Positions 18,081-25,728 of a stretch of 48,595 bases of DNA are shown here, piece after piece. Under the pieces are notes generated by a model, which saw only the letters and a list, made by a program, of their open reading frames with translations, did not search any database and was not told the origin of the DNA. The stretch's first letter is position 1. Every line of letters begins with the position of its first letter. The translations under genes and the position numbers were made by a program. Origin of the DNA: Clostridiaceae bacterium (GTDB lineage Bacteria; Bacillota; Clostridia; Lachnospirales; Lachnospiraceae). Location: the NCBI GenBank assembly GCA_902362865.1, contig CABIYE010000025.1:1-48595 (forward strand). The letters are read 5' to 3'.

Positions 18081-18109
18081 TTGACATTTGAAATTCAAGG
18101 TATTATCAT
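18081..18109 (+). promoter_or_regulatory. Promoter of htpG
   Basis: TTGACA (18081-18086) and TATCAT (18104-18109) are 17 nt apart. This places the CIRCE element immediately upstream of the -35 box, whereas CIRCE usually lies over the start site or in the leader. Confidence 0.65.
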
Positions 18110-18181
18110 ATCTTCTAGCGAGAAAAAAGAACACTTTGTGATAAAAGCAATAGAAAATAATAAAAATAAGGAGTGGTATAC

Positions 18182-20257
18182 ATGGCAACGAAAAAAGGTT
18201 CTTTATCAATCAGCAGTGAAAACATTTTTCCGATTATTAAAAAGTGGGTATATTCCGATCACGATATTTTCTTCCGTGAGATGGTTTCTAATGGGTGTGA
18301 TGCAATCACGAAGCTGAAGAAATTGGACATGATGGGCGAATATGAGATGCCGGAAGACTATAAGCCTCAGATACAGGTAGTTGTGAATCCGGAGGAGAAG
18401 ACGCTGAAATTTATTGATAACGGTCTTGGCATGACGGCGGAAGAAGTAGAAGAATACATTACGCAGATTGCATTTTCCGGTGCGACAGAATTCTTGGAGA
18501 AGTACAAGGACAAAACGACAGAAGATGATATGATCGGTCATTTTGGTTTGGGATTCTATTCAGCATTCATGGTGGCGGATGAGGTTCATATTGATACCCT
18601 TTCCTATAGAGAAGGCGCGGTTCCTGTACATTGGGAGAGTGACGGCGGTACAGAATACGAGATGTCAGATGGAAGCAAAGAAAGCGTGGGTTCTGAGATA
18701 ACCCTGTTCCTGAATGAAGACAGTCTGGAATTTGCTAATGAATACCGGGCAAGAGAAGTATTGGAGAAATACTGTTCCTTTATGCCGGTTCCGATTTATG
18801 TATCCAAGGCGAATGCCGAACAGGAATATGAGACTATTGACGAGGCGGATCTTCGCGATGATGACGTGGTGGTAGAGCATATTCACGAAGAAGCCAAGAT
18901 GGAAGAGAAGGAAAATGAGAACGGTGAGAAGGAGATGGTTGAAGTATCTCCTGCCAAAGAGAAGGTAAAGATCAACAAGCGCCCGGTTGCACTGAACGAT
19001 ACGGAGCCGCTCTGGACGAAACATCCAAACGAATGCACGAAGGAAGATTATCTGGAGTTCTACAGAAAAGTATTTATGGACTACAAAGAGCCTCTTTTCT
19101 GGATCCATCTGAATATGGATTATCCGTTTAACTTAAAAGGGATTCTGTACTTCCCGAAGATTAATACGGAATATGATTCTATTGAAGGTACGATTAAATT
19201 ATATAACAACCAGGTGTTTATTGCAGATAATATCAAAGAAGTCATTCCAGAGTTTCTTATGGTATTAAAAGGTGTCATTGATTGTCCAGATCTTCCGCTT
19301 AACGTATCAAGAAGTGCATTACAGAATGATGGATTTGTGAATAAGATTGCAGATTACATTTCCAAGAAGGTTGCAGATAAGCTGAGCGGCATGTGCAAGA
19401 CAGATAAGGAGAATTATGAGAAATACTGGGATGACATCAGTCCATTTATCAAATTCGGATGCCTGAAGGATGAGAAATTCTGTGATAAGATGATGGATTA
19501 CATTCTGTTCAAGAATATTGACCATAAATATCTGACTTTAAAAGAATGTGTCGAAGAGAATGGCGGAACGGTCATTGACCCGAAAGAGAAAAAGGAAGAC
19601 GGCAGTGACAACAGTGAAGAGAATGGTGAAAACAACGTAGAAGAAGTAAAGACCACGATTTACTATGTTACGGATGAACAGCAGCAGAGCCAGTATATCA
19701 ATATGTTTAAAGCGCAGGAGCTGGATGCTGTCATACTGGGACATAATATTGATTCCCCGTTTATTACACAGTTGGAGCAGAGAAATCCCAATATTCGTTT
19801 CCAGCGTATTGATGCAGATGTGACAGATTCTGTGAAGGAAGAGATTGCAGAAGAAGAGAAGGAGACCTTTAAGGCAACCACAGACAGCCTGATTGAGATT
19901 TTCCGCAAAGAACTGGGAAATGACAAGCTGGATGTAAAGGTTGAGAAATTAAAGGATGATAATGTTGCTTCTATGATTACGTTGTCTGAACAGAACAGGC
20001 GTATGCAGGAGATGATGAAGATGTACGGCATGGCGGGCATGGATCCGGCTATGTTCGGCAGCGAAAGTACGTTGATTCTGAATGCAAATCATCCTCTGGT
20101 ACAGTTTGTGGTGGAACATAAAGACAATGAGAATGTTTCTGTTATCTGCAAACAGCTTTATGATCTTGCAATGCTGGCACATAAGCCATTGAGTCCGGAA
20201 GAAATGACGGCGTTCGTAAAGAGAAGCAATGAGATTATGATGCTTTTAACAAAATAA
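18182..20257 (+). CDS. htpG: Molecular chaperone HtpG (Hsp90)
   Basis: A 691-residue Hsp90 homologue. The N-terminal GHKL ATPase motifs are seen as FFREMVSNGCDAITK, FIDNGLGMT and GHFGLGFYSAFMVAD. The middle domain contains KGVIDCPDLPLNVSRSALQ with the catalytic-loop arginine. The C-terminal dimerization region ends in MTAFVKRSNEIMMLLTK. It is longer than the roughly 625-residue E. coli protein because of two acidic inserts, one around EEAKMEEKENENGEKEM and one around KEDGSDNSEENGEN. ATG 18182 has AAGGAG nine bases upstream. It is monocistronic, ends at a strong terminator, and is apparently under HrcA through CIRCE. Confidence 0.95.
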   Translation: MATKKGSLSISSENIFPIIKKWVYSDHDIFFREMVSNGCDAITKLKKLDMMGEYEMPEDYKPQIQVVVNPEEKTLKFIDNGLGMTAEEVEEYITQIAFSGATEFLEKYKDKTTEDDMIGHFGLGFYSAFMVADEVHIDTLSYREGAVPVHWESDGGTEYEMSDGSKESVGSEITLFLNEDSLEFANEYRAREVLEKYCSFMPVPIYVSKANAEQEYETIDEADLRDDDVVVEHIHEEAKMEEKENENGEKEMVEVSPAKEKVKINKRPVALNDTEPLWTKHPNECTKEDYLEFYRKVFMDYKEPLFWIHLNMDYPFNLKGILYFPKINTEYDSIEGTIKLYNNQVFIADNIKEVIPEFLMVLKGVIDCPDLPLNVSRSALQNDGFVNKIADYISKKVADKLSGMCKTDKENYEKYWDDISPFIKFGCLKDEKFCDKMMDYILFKNIDHKYLTLKECVEENGGTVIDPKEKKEDGSDNSEENGENNVEEVKTTIYYVTDEQQQSQYINMFKAQELDAVILGHNIDSPFITQLEQRNPNIRFQRIDADVTDSVKEEIAEEEKETFKATTDSLIEIFRKELGNDKLDVKVEKLKDDNVASMITLSEQNRRMQEMMKMYGMAGMDPAMFGSESTLILNANHPLVQFVVEHKDNENVSVICKQLYDLAMLAHKPLSPEEMTAFVKRSNEIMMLLTK

Positions 20258-20277
20258 AAATCATATAGTGAAGAAGG

Positions 20278-20329
20278 AAAAAGGTGATATACTTACCCTC
20301 GAAAGGGTGATGGCATATCACCTTTTTTT
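20278..20329 (+). terminator. Terminator after htpG
   Basis: AAAAAGGTGATAT (20278-20290) pairs with ATATCACCTTTTT (20315-20327), with a second inner stem ACCCT/AGGGT. Seven T residues follow. It lies between convergent genes and may act in both directions. Confidence 0.85.
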
Positions 20330-20335
20330 GAAATG

Positions 20336-20818
20336 CTAAGAGCTTAAATCCCAATCAATTCCTTTCTCCGTAAAAAAATTCTGCACCCATTTGTCCCATC
20401 TTTGTTCCAGGGATTTGTCCATGGAGAAAGATTTAAAGGATGTCCCGGTGATGCAGGTGAGGTTCATGCCGTCATAGCGGAAGTTCAGATACAGCCCCTG
20501 TACGTCCGCCGGACGGAAATCAAGAGAATTTTCTGAAATCAGGGAAGCAATCCCTTCTTCGGGAAGGGAAAGGATGAATTTGAAATCCAAAGGTGTCTGC
20601 TTTCCTTTGATGATAGAAAAACAGTATTCCCGCAAATCTTTCCAGTCAGCATATTCTTTTTCAGGCGCTTCCTCAAAAAAGGATTTATGCAAAAAACCGT
20701 CAATGGTGAACTGGCAGAAGGTGGTAATTGTTCCTTCGATGAAGGAGAATGAGTCGAAAGTACTTCGCAGCAGAAGTTCTGTCATGCATTTTTTAACATC
20801 TATTTTAAGCATTATCAT
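20336..20818 (-). CDS. DUF5721-family protein
   Basis: A 160-residue soluble protein of unknown function. The pattern matches my memory of DUF5721, a conserved family confined largely to Lachnospiraceae: STFDSFSFIEGTITTFCQFT, then YCFSIIKGKQTPLDFKFIL, and GLYLNFRYDGMNLTCITGTS near the end. There is no signal peptide, transmembrane segment or catalytic motif. The start is the first of two close ATGs, with AAAGGA about eight bases upstream. It is convergent with htpG. The conservation in core genomes argues for a housekeeping role, but I cannot propose one. Confidence 0.72.
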   Translation of the reverse strand: MIMLKIDVKKCMTELLLRSTFDSFSFIEGTITTFCQFTIDGFLHKSFFEEAPEKEYADWKDLREYCFSIIKGKQTPLDFKFILSLPEEGIASLISENSLDFRPADVQGLYLNFRYDGMNLTCITGTSFKSFSMDKSLEQRWDKWVQNFFTEKGIDWDLSS

Positions 20819-20929
20819 AATGGGTATTCCTTTCTTTACGTGTAAGCACGACGAATTTGTTTTTTATTCCAAGGTGGCTGTAAATCGTAACATATTATAT
20901 CATATTTTGTAAAGATGCATATAAGCTAT

Positions 20930-20958
20930 TTGACATTTTTCGAGGAAAACATTACAAT
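20930..20958 (+). promoter_or_regulatory. Promoter of the O-acetylation cassette
   Basis: TTGACA (20930-20935) and TACAAT (20953-20958) with a 17-nt spacer, 41 nt before the first ATG of the four-gene cassette. The close spacing downstream implies that it drives the whole unit. Confidence 0.7.
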
Positions 20959-20999
20959 AAAATATATATGCATACAGCATAAGAGGGAGTAGCAGGAAA

Positions 21000-21809
21000 A
21001 TGAGAGTAAAAGCGGATAGCGGGAAGGTCAGGCAGATAATTTTTGTGGTAATTGTAGTCGTTATCATTAGTATTATCTGTTTTTTCGTGTACAAAAAAGC
21101 GACGGTGGAAGAGGTGGATGTCTCGGAGGGGGTTAAAATCCTGAAGCAATTGGAAGAGGCTGATACGGCAGAGGTTGATGCGAAGATACAGGCTCTGGGA
21201 GTCCCGGATTCAGAGGATGCTTCGGGTGAAGATGGCGGCGGACAGAGTAGTGATGCGGCAGATGACGCCATTTCCGGGGAAGATATTGTGCCGATGGAAC
21301 ATTTCCGGGGTTCCGTAGTGCTGGGGGATTCCATTGCGGAAGAGCTGTCAGCTTATGAAATACTGGATGAATCAGTGGTGGTGGCGAAGATAGGGGTTTC
21401 CATTCCTAATGCGGGTGAGCTGGTAGACAAGGCAGTGGGACTGAACCCGCAGAATCTTTTCATTGCATTTGGCTCCAACGATGTACAGACAACCGGGGGA
21501 AATGCGGAGATGTTTCGTGAGAATTACAAAGGGCTGCTTGATGGAATCAAAGAAAGACTTCCAAATACAAAGATTTATGTCAATGGTGTTACGGCTGTGC
21601 AGAACTGGGTGCTGGAGAGTGAGCCTGTTTTTCAGATGATTCCCCAGTTTAATGAAGTGCTAAGGCAGCTTTGTGAGGAAGAAGGGGTAACATTTATTGA
21701 TAACAGTGAATTGCTCAGCGATGAATTGTATGAGCAGGATGGAATTCATTTCCGACCGGAATATCACCGAAAATGGGCGATACATATGATTCAGGTAGCG
21801 GGACTTTAG
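21000..21809 (+). CDS. Membrane-anchored SGNH/GDSL hydrolase-fold acyltransferase partner
   Basis: A 269-residue protein with one N-terminal transmembrane helix (about 12-31), an acidic low-complexity linker (about 70-98) and an extracytoplasmic SGNH domain. The catalytic residues are S111 in VVLGDSIAEE, the oxyanion asparagine N160 in FGSND, and D247/H250 in DGIHF. SGNH proteins next to MBOAT genes transfer acetyl groups to, or remove them from, extracellular glycans. This is the first gene of a cassette with DUF4358, MBOAT and DHHW proteins, so it probably handles the final acetyl transfer outside the cell. The polymer is not known. Confidence 0.82.
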   Translation: MRVKADSGKVRQIIFVVIVVVIISIICFFVYKKATVEEVDVSEGVKILKQLEEADTAEVDAKIQALGVPDSEDASGEDGGGQSSDAADDAISGEDIVPMEHFRGSVVLGDSIAEELSAYEILDESVVVAKIGVSIPNAGELVDKAVGLNPQNLFIAFGSNDVQTTGGNAEMFRENYKGLLDGIKERLPNTKIYVNGVTAVQNWVLESEPVFQMIPQFNEVLRQLCEEEGVTFIDNSELLSDELYEQDGIHFRPEYHRKWAIHMIQVAGL

Positions 21810-21818
21810 AGGGTGGCT

Positions 21819-22334
21819 ATGAGGAAGAGAAAAAAGAAGTGGATAACGGTATGCAAATATGGCATGGTTGCCGTGCTGATTATTTATATAGGAATTCTGA
21901 TTTTTATGGGACGCGACAGCAAGACGCCTTTCGGGACGGTAGAGAAAGCAGTCCTGAAGGCAGCTGATATCAGTGGGATGGAGAAGGCGGACTCTGCAGT
22001 CATAAGGAAATGTTATGGACTCCGGGAAAAAGATTATGACGGCGTGATGCTCTATACTTCCGGTGATGCGATGGGTGTGGAAGAACTTCTTCTTGTGCGG
22101 GTGAAAGAGGACGCGCAGATGGATGAAGTTATGGAGAGCATTGACAATCGGATTTCCGGACAGCTTAATAATTTTGAGGGGTACGGAGCAGAGCAGACCA
22201 GACTCTTAAAGCAGGCGGTAACAGACAAAAGAGGAAAATATGTGCTTATGGTTATTTCGGAAAACGCGGAGAAGTTCCGGAAGGCATATGCAGATGCATT
22301 AAAAAAAGGAAAAGAGAGAAATCGTGTTATTTAG
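21819..22334 (+). CDS. DUF4358 membrane-anchored protein
   Basis: A 171-residue protein with a very basic start (MRKRKKKW), one transmembrane helix (about 13-31) and an extracytoplasmic domain of the DUF4358 type (KCYGLREKDYDGVMLYTS, then LLVRVKEDAQMDEV). ATG 21819 with GAGGG six bases upstream is better than the GTG at 21813. It lies 9 nt after the SGNH gene and overlaps the MBOAT gene by 11 nt. DUF4358 genes regularly neighbour MBOAT and DHHW genes in Firmicutes, so it is probably an accessory subunit of the acetylation complex. Its biochemical role is unknown. Confidence 0.78.
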   Translation: MRKRKKKWITVCKYGMVAVLIIYIGILIFMGRDSKTPFGTVEKAVLKAADISGMEKADSAVIRKCYGLREKDYDGVMLYTSGDAMGVEELLLVRVKEDAQMDEVMESIDNRISGQLNNFEGYGAEQTRLLKQAVTDKRGKYVLMVISENAEKFRKAYADALKKGKERNRVI

Positions 22335-23730
22335 CAGTGTTACGTTTTTATTTGTTTTTTTGCCAATTACATTATTATTTTACTATGTTATGCCCCGCAA
22401 ATTTAAGAATGCCGTGCTTCTTGTGTGCAGCTTGGTATTCTATGCATGGGGAGAACCTGTATATATTTTTTTGATGATATTTTCTATTTTATTTAATTAT
22501 GTATCGGGGCTTGAGATTGCAGAGAACCTGGAGAATAAGAAGGCGGCAAGGAGGAATCTTGTCTTTAATGTGACGGTCAACCTTCTTCTTCTAGGATTTT
22601 TTAAATACTATGGATTTTTGATAGACAGCCTGAATGCCGTGTTGCCGGTGAATATCCCTTACTATGAGCTGGCTCTGCCGATTGGCATTTCTTTCTACAC
22701 GTTTCAGATACTGTCCTACATCATTGATGTATATCGTGGTACGGTGGAGGTTCAGAAGAATCTCTTGAATTTTGGGGTGTATGTAACCATGTTTCCGCAG
22801 TTAATTGCAGGACCGATTGTCAAATATAAGGATGTGGATGAGCAGCTTCAGTATCGGGAAGAATCACTGGATAAGTTTGGAAGAGGCGTTTTGTTTTTTA
22901 TTCGCGGCCTGACTAAAAAGGTGCTTTTGGCAAATGTGATTGGAAAGGTTTATGTTGAGGTTGCTTCACTTCCTCACGCGGAGGTTTCTGTGCTGACTGC
23001 ATGGCTTGGAATTGCAGCTTACACTTTCCAGATTTACTTTGATTTCAGCGGTTATTCGGATATGGCAGTTGGCCTCGGCAAGATGTTCGGGTTTGAATTC
23101 ATGAAGAACTTTGACTACCCTTATATTTCAAAGAGTATTACGGAATTTTGGCGCAGATGGCACATTTCTTTAAGTACATGGTTTAAAGAATATGTATATA
23201 TCCCGTTGGGAGGTAATCGGGTAAGTACAGGAAAGCATATCCGCAACCTCCTGGTTGTCTGGCTTCTGACAGGTCTGTGGCATGGGGCGGCGTGGAACTT
23301 CGTGGCATGGGGGCTATATTATGGAGTGATACTGTTAATAGAAAAATATGTGTTAAAGAATGCTCTGGAAAGGCTTCCCGGCTGGGCAAGACATGTGTAT
23401 AGTATCGTACTGGTTATGATTGGCTGGACATTGTTTGCGGGAGAGAGCCTTGGAGCTGCAGTGCAGTATCTGGGACTGATGTTCGGGATTGGCGGAAAAG
23501 GTCTGGCGGACCGAGAGGCGTTCTATCTGCTGAAGTCCGACTGGGTGGTGTGGATTGCTCTTATTCTTGCCTCCACCCCGGTACTCCATAACAGTTACCG
23601 GCGTATTATGCGTAAGCTGGGAAAGAAAAAAGCAGTTGTGAATGTGCTGGTTTATGGCATTTTATTTATGATATGTGTTGCCTTTCTGGTAACGGAGACC
23701 TATAATCCATTTTTATACTTTAGATTTTAG
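22324..23730 (+). CDS. MBOAT-family O-acyltransferase (AlgI/PatA/DltB-like)
   Basis: A 468-residue polytopic membrane protein. It starts with GTG (LFSSVTFLFVFLP), characteristic of AlgI-type proteins. Family motifs are FYTFQILSYIIDVYRG, YFDFSGYSDMAVGLGKMFG, FWRRWHISLSTWFKEYVYIP and the catalytic-histidine region TGLWHGAAWNFVAWG. The protein moves an acetyl group from a cytoplasmic donor through the membrane to an outside acceptor protein. It is translationally coupled to the DUF4358 gene, with an 11-nt overlap, and is followed 8 nt later by the DHHW gene. Confidence 0.92.
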   Translation: MLFSSVTFLFVFLPITLLFYYVMPRKFKNAVLLVCSLVFYAWGEPVYIFLMIFSILFNYVSGLEIAENLENKKAARRNLVFNVTVNLLLLGFFKYYGFLIDSLNAVLPVNIPYYELALPIGISFYTFQILSYIIDVYRGTVEVQKNLLNFGVYVTMFPQLIAGPIVKYKDVDEQLQYREESLDKFGRGVLFFIRGLTKKVLLANVIGKVYVEVASLPHAEVSVLTAWLGIAAYTFQIYFDFSGYSDMAVGLGKMFGFEFMKNFDYPYISKSITEFWRRWHISLSTWFKEYVYIPLGGNRVSTGKHIRNLLVVWLLTGLWHGAAWNFVAWGLYYGVILLIEKYVLKNALERLPGWARHVYSIVLVMIGWTLFAGESLGAAVQYLGLMFGIGGKGLADREAFYLLKSDWVVWIALILASTPVLHNSYRRIMRKLGKKKAVVNVLVYGILFMICVAFLVTETYNPFLYFRF

Positions 23731-23738
23731 AGGCGCGT

Positions 23739-24908
23739 ATGGAAGAGATAAAAGAGAGGAAGAAAAGAAAAAGAGAGAGCAGAGTGCACAAGATAGCTGG
23801 AGTCTCCTTTATCATAGTGTTAGTGTTGTTTCTGACGATAAATATACTTATACCTGATCAGGAGTTTTCGGAGAAGGAGAACCGTTCCCTGACGCAGCGT
23901 CCGGATATTTCGCTTGGTGCGGTTTCCAGCGGAAAGTATATGAAGCAGTTTGAGAGCTGGCAGTCAGATCAATTTGCTTTCCGCCAGTTTTGGGTGGTCC
24001 TTAAGACGAAGGTTTCCTATCTTGAAGGGGAGCGGAAGTCTAATGGGGTCTATAAAGGAAAAGATCACTGTCTTCTGGAAGAAATTAAAGAGCCTGACAA
24101 GGAGAGTCTGGAAGAGAATCTGGAGGCAATTCATACATTTCACGCGGCACATGAGAATATTCCTGTATATATGTGCCTGGTTCCTAATGCGGCAAATGTG
24201 TGGGAGGATAAGCTCCCGGCGCTGGCAGTCGTCAGGAATCAGGATGAGCAGCTTGCCTATGTGCAGAAGAAGCTGGAGGGAGAGACCAACTGGGTAGACA
24301 TGAAGAAGAATCTTGTGAAGCATAAAGAACAGGATATTTACTATCACACCGACCATCATTGGACCACATTGGGAGCATTCTACGGGTATCAGGCATTTGC
24401 ACAGGCAGCAGGGCTTGACACGAAAAAGGCAGAGGGAATGAAGCCTTATGCTGCTGCCGGAGGATTTAACGGAACTTTATCTTCGATGAGCGGCTATGAG
24501 ACAGGTTATGAAGAACCGATGTATTTTTATTATTCAGATGAGATGCCGGAGGTAGTGCTTCAGTATGTTCAGCAGCAGACGAAAACTGCCACATGGTACG
24601 ACAGCTCAAAATTGAAGGAAAAGGATAAATATGCCATGTTCCTGGGCGGAAATTATCCGTTGATTGATATTCGTACCACGTCGGAGTCGCAGGAAGTTCT
24701 GCTGGTGTTGAAGGATTCCTATGCTAACTGCTTTCTTCCGTTTCTGGCGGATGGATACCGGGAGATTGTAGTCGTCGATCCCAGATATTATTATGGTAAT
24801 GTGAACGATATTATGAGCAATTATGGTATTACACAGGTGCTGTTCCTGTATAATATGAACACTTTTGTGGAAGATAATAATATAAGCGGAGTATTGGAAA
24901 ATGAGTAA
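23739..24908 (+). CDS. DHHW-motif protein (AlgX/AlgJ-like acetylation factor)
   Basis: A 389-residue protein with a basic N-terminus, one transmembrane helix (about 19-37) and an extracytoplasmic SGNH-like domain. The diagnostic sequence is YYHTDHHWTTLGA (about 199-211), the DHHW motif of Firmicutes partners of MBOAT proteins. A late segment LVLKDSYANCFLPFL carries the nucleophile-like KDSY motif that replaces GDS in AlgX/AlgJ-type proteins. It probably takes the acetyl group delivered by the MBOAT protein and places it on the polysaccharide or wall polymer. Two SGNH-type partners in one cassette may mean two steps or two substrates. Confidence 0.87.
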   Translation: MEEIKERKKRKRESRVHKIAGVSFIIVLVLFLTINILIPDQEFSEKENRSLTQRPDISLGAVSSGKYMKQFESWQSDQFAFRQFWVVLKTKVSYLEGERKSNGVYKGKDHCLLEEIKEPDKESLEENLEAIHTFHAAHENIPVYMCLVPNAANVWEDKLPALAVVRNQDEQLAYVQKKLEGETNWVDMKKNLVKHKEQDIYYHTDHHWTTLGAFYGYQAFAQAAGLDTKKAEGMKPYAAAGGFNGTLSSMSGYETGYEEPMYFYYSDEMPEVVLQYVQQQTKTATWYDSSKLKEKDKYAMFLGGNYPLIDIRTTSESQEVLLVLKDSYANCFLPFLADGYREIVVVDPRYYYGNVNDIMSNYGITQVLFLYNMNTFVEDNNISGVLENE

Positions 24909-25728
24909 TAAGATGGCTGAAGAGTATTATGGACAGAAGGAATCTGTCCGGCTGAATAAATATATCAGCGAATCCGGATATTGTTCCCGGCGGGAGGCGG
25001 ACAGGCTGATAGAAGCCGGACAGGTAAGAATTGATGGAAAAACAGCGGTCTGCGGGGAAAAAGTCTTTCCGGGGCAGCGGGTTACCATTGGCAGGAAAGT
25101 AATCGGGCAAAAGGATGAGATGGTAGTTCTTGCGGTAAATAAGCCGGTAGGAATTATATGTACAGAAGAGAAACGGATAAAGAATAACATTATCCGTTTT
25201 TTAAATTATCCCGTAAGAGTCACTTATGTGGGAAGGCTGGATAAGGATTCCCAGGGATTGCTTCTGATGACAAATAATGGAGATATTATTAATAAAATGA
25301 TGCGGGCGGGAAATTACCATGAGAAAGAATATTGTGTCACAGTAAACAAAGAAGTGACTTCTGCTTTTTTGGAAGCAATGTCGGCAGGCGTGCATATCGT
25401 TGATAAAGAAAAAAACATGGATGTAGTGACAAGACCCTGTACGGTATCGAAAATCGGTAAATATAAGTTCCGGATTGTTCTGACACAGGGACTAAACCGG
25501 CAGATCCGAAGGATGTGCGATGCGTTAGGATACCGGGTGACGGAACTTACGAGGGTGAGAATTATGAATATTGAACTTGGCAATCTGAAACCGGGTGAAT
25601 ACAGGAAGCTAACGGACAGTGAGCTGGATGAGCTGTATGAATTAATCCGTGATTCGCGCAATGTAGGAGAAGAAGTATCATATGAAGGATGCAGGAAAAC
25701 AGGAGCTGGGTATGAAAAAGGAAGATAA
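24901..25728 (+). CDS. rluF: RsuA/RluF-type 23S rRNA pseudouridine synthase
   Basis: A 275-residue enzyme converting uridine to pseudouridine in large-subunit rRNA. The N-terminal S4 RNA-binding domain (about 17-62) reads RLNKYISESGYCSRREADRL. The catalytic motif GRLDKDSQGLLLMTN carries the active-site Asp, and LNRQIRRMCDALGYRVTELTRVRI is the RsuA-family motif. The DKDSQGL form is that of RluF (position 2604 in E. coli numbering), rather than the DxxTxGL of RluB/RluE. The C-terminal tail is extended by about 30 residues. It overlaps the DHHW gene by 8 nt; the ligase ATG at 25712 lies inside its 3' end. Confidence 0.85.
   Translation: MSNKMAEEYYGQKESVRLNKYISESGYCSRREADRLIEAGQVRIDGKTAVCGEKVFPGQRVTIGRKVIGQKDEMVVLAVNKPVGIICTEEKRIKNNIIRFLNYPVRVTYVGRLDKDSQGLLLMTNNGDIINKMMRAGNYHEKEYCVTVNKEVTSAFLEAMSAGVHIVDKEKNMDVVTRPCTVSKIGKYKFRIVLTQGLNRQIRRMCDALGYRVTELTRVRIMNIELGNLKPGEYRKLTDSELDELYELIRDSRNVGEEVSYEGCRKTGAGYEKGR

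Noticed and set aside
20574..20912. A 112-codon plus-strand frame opposite the DUF5721 gene
   Set aside because: It lies antisense to a gene with recognisable family motifs and has no ribosome site.
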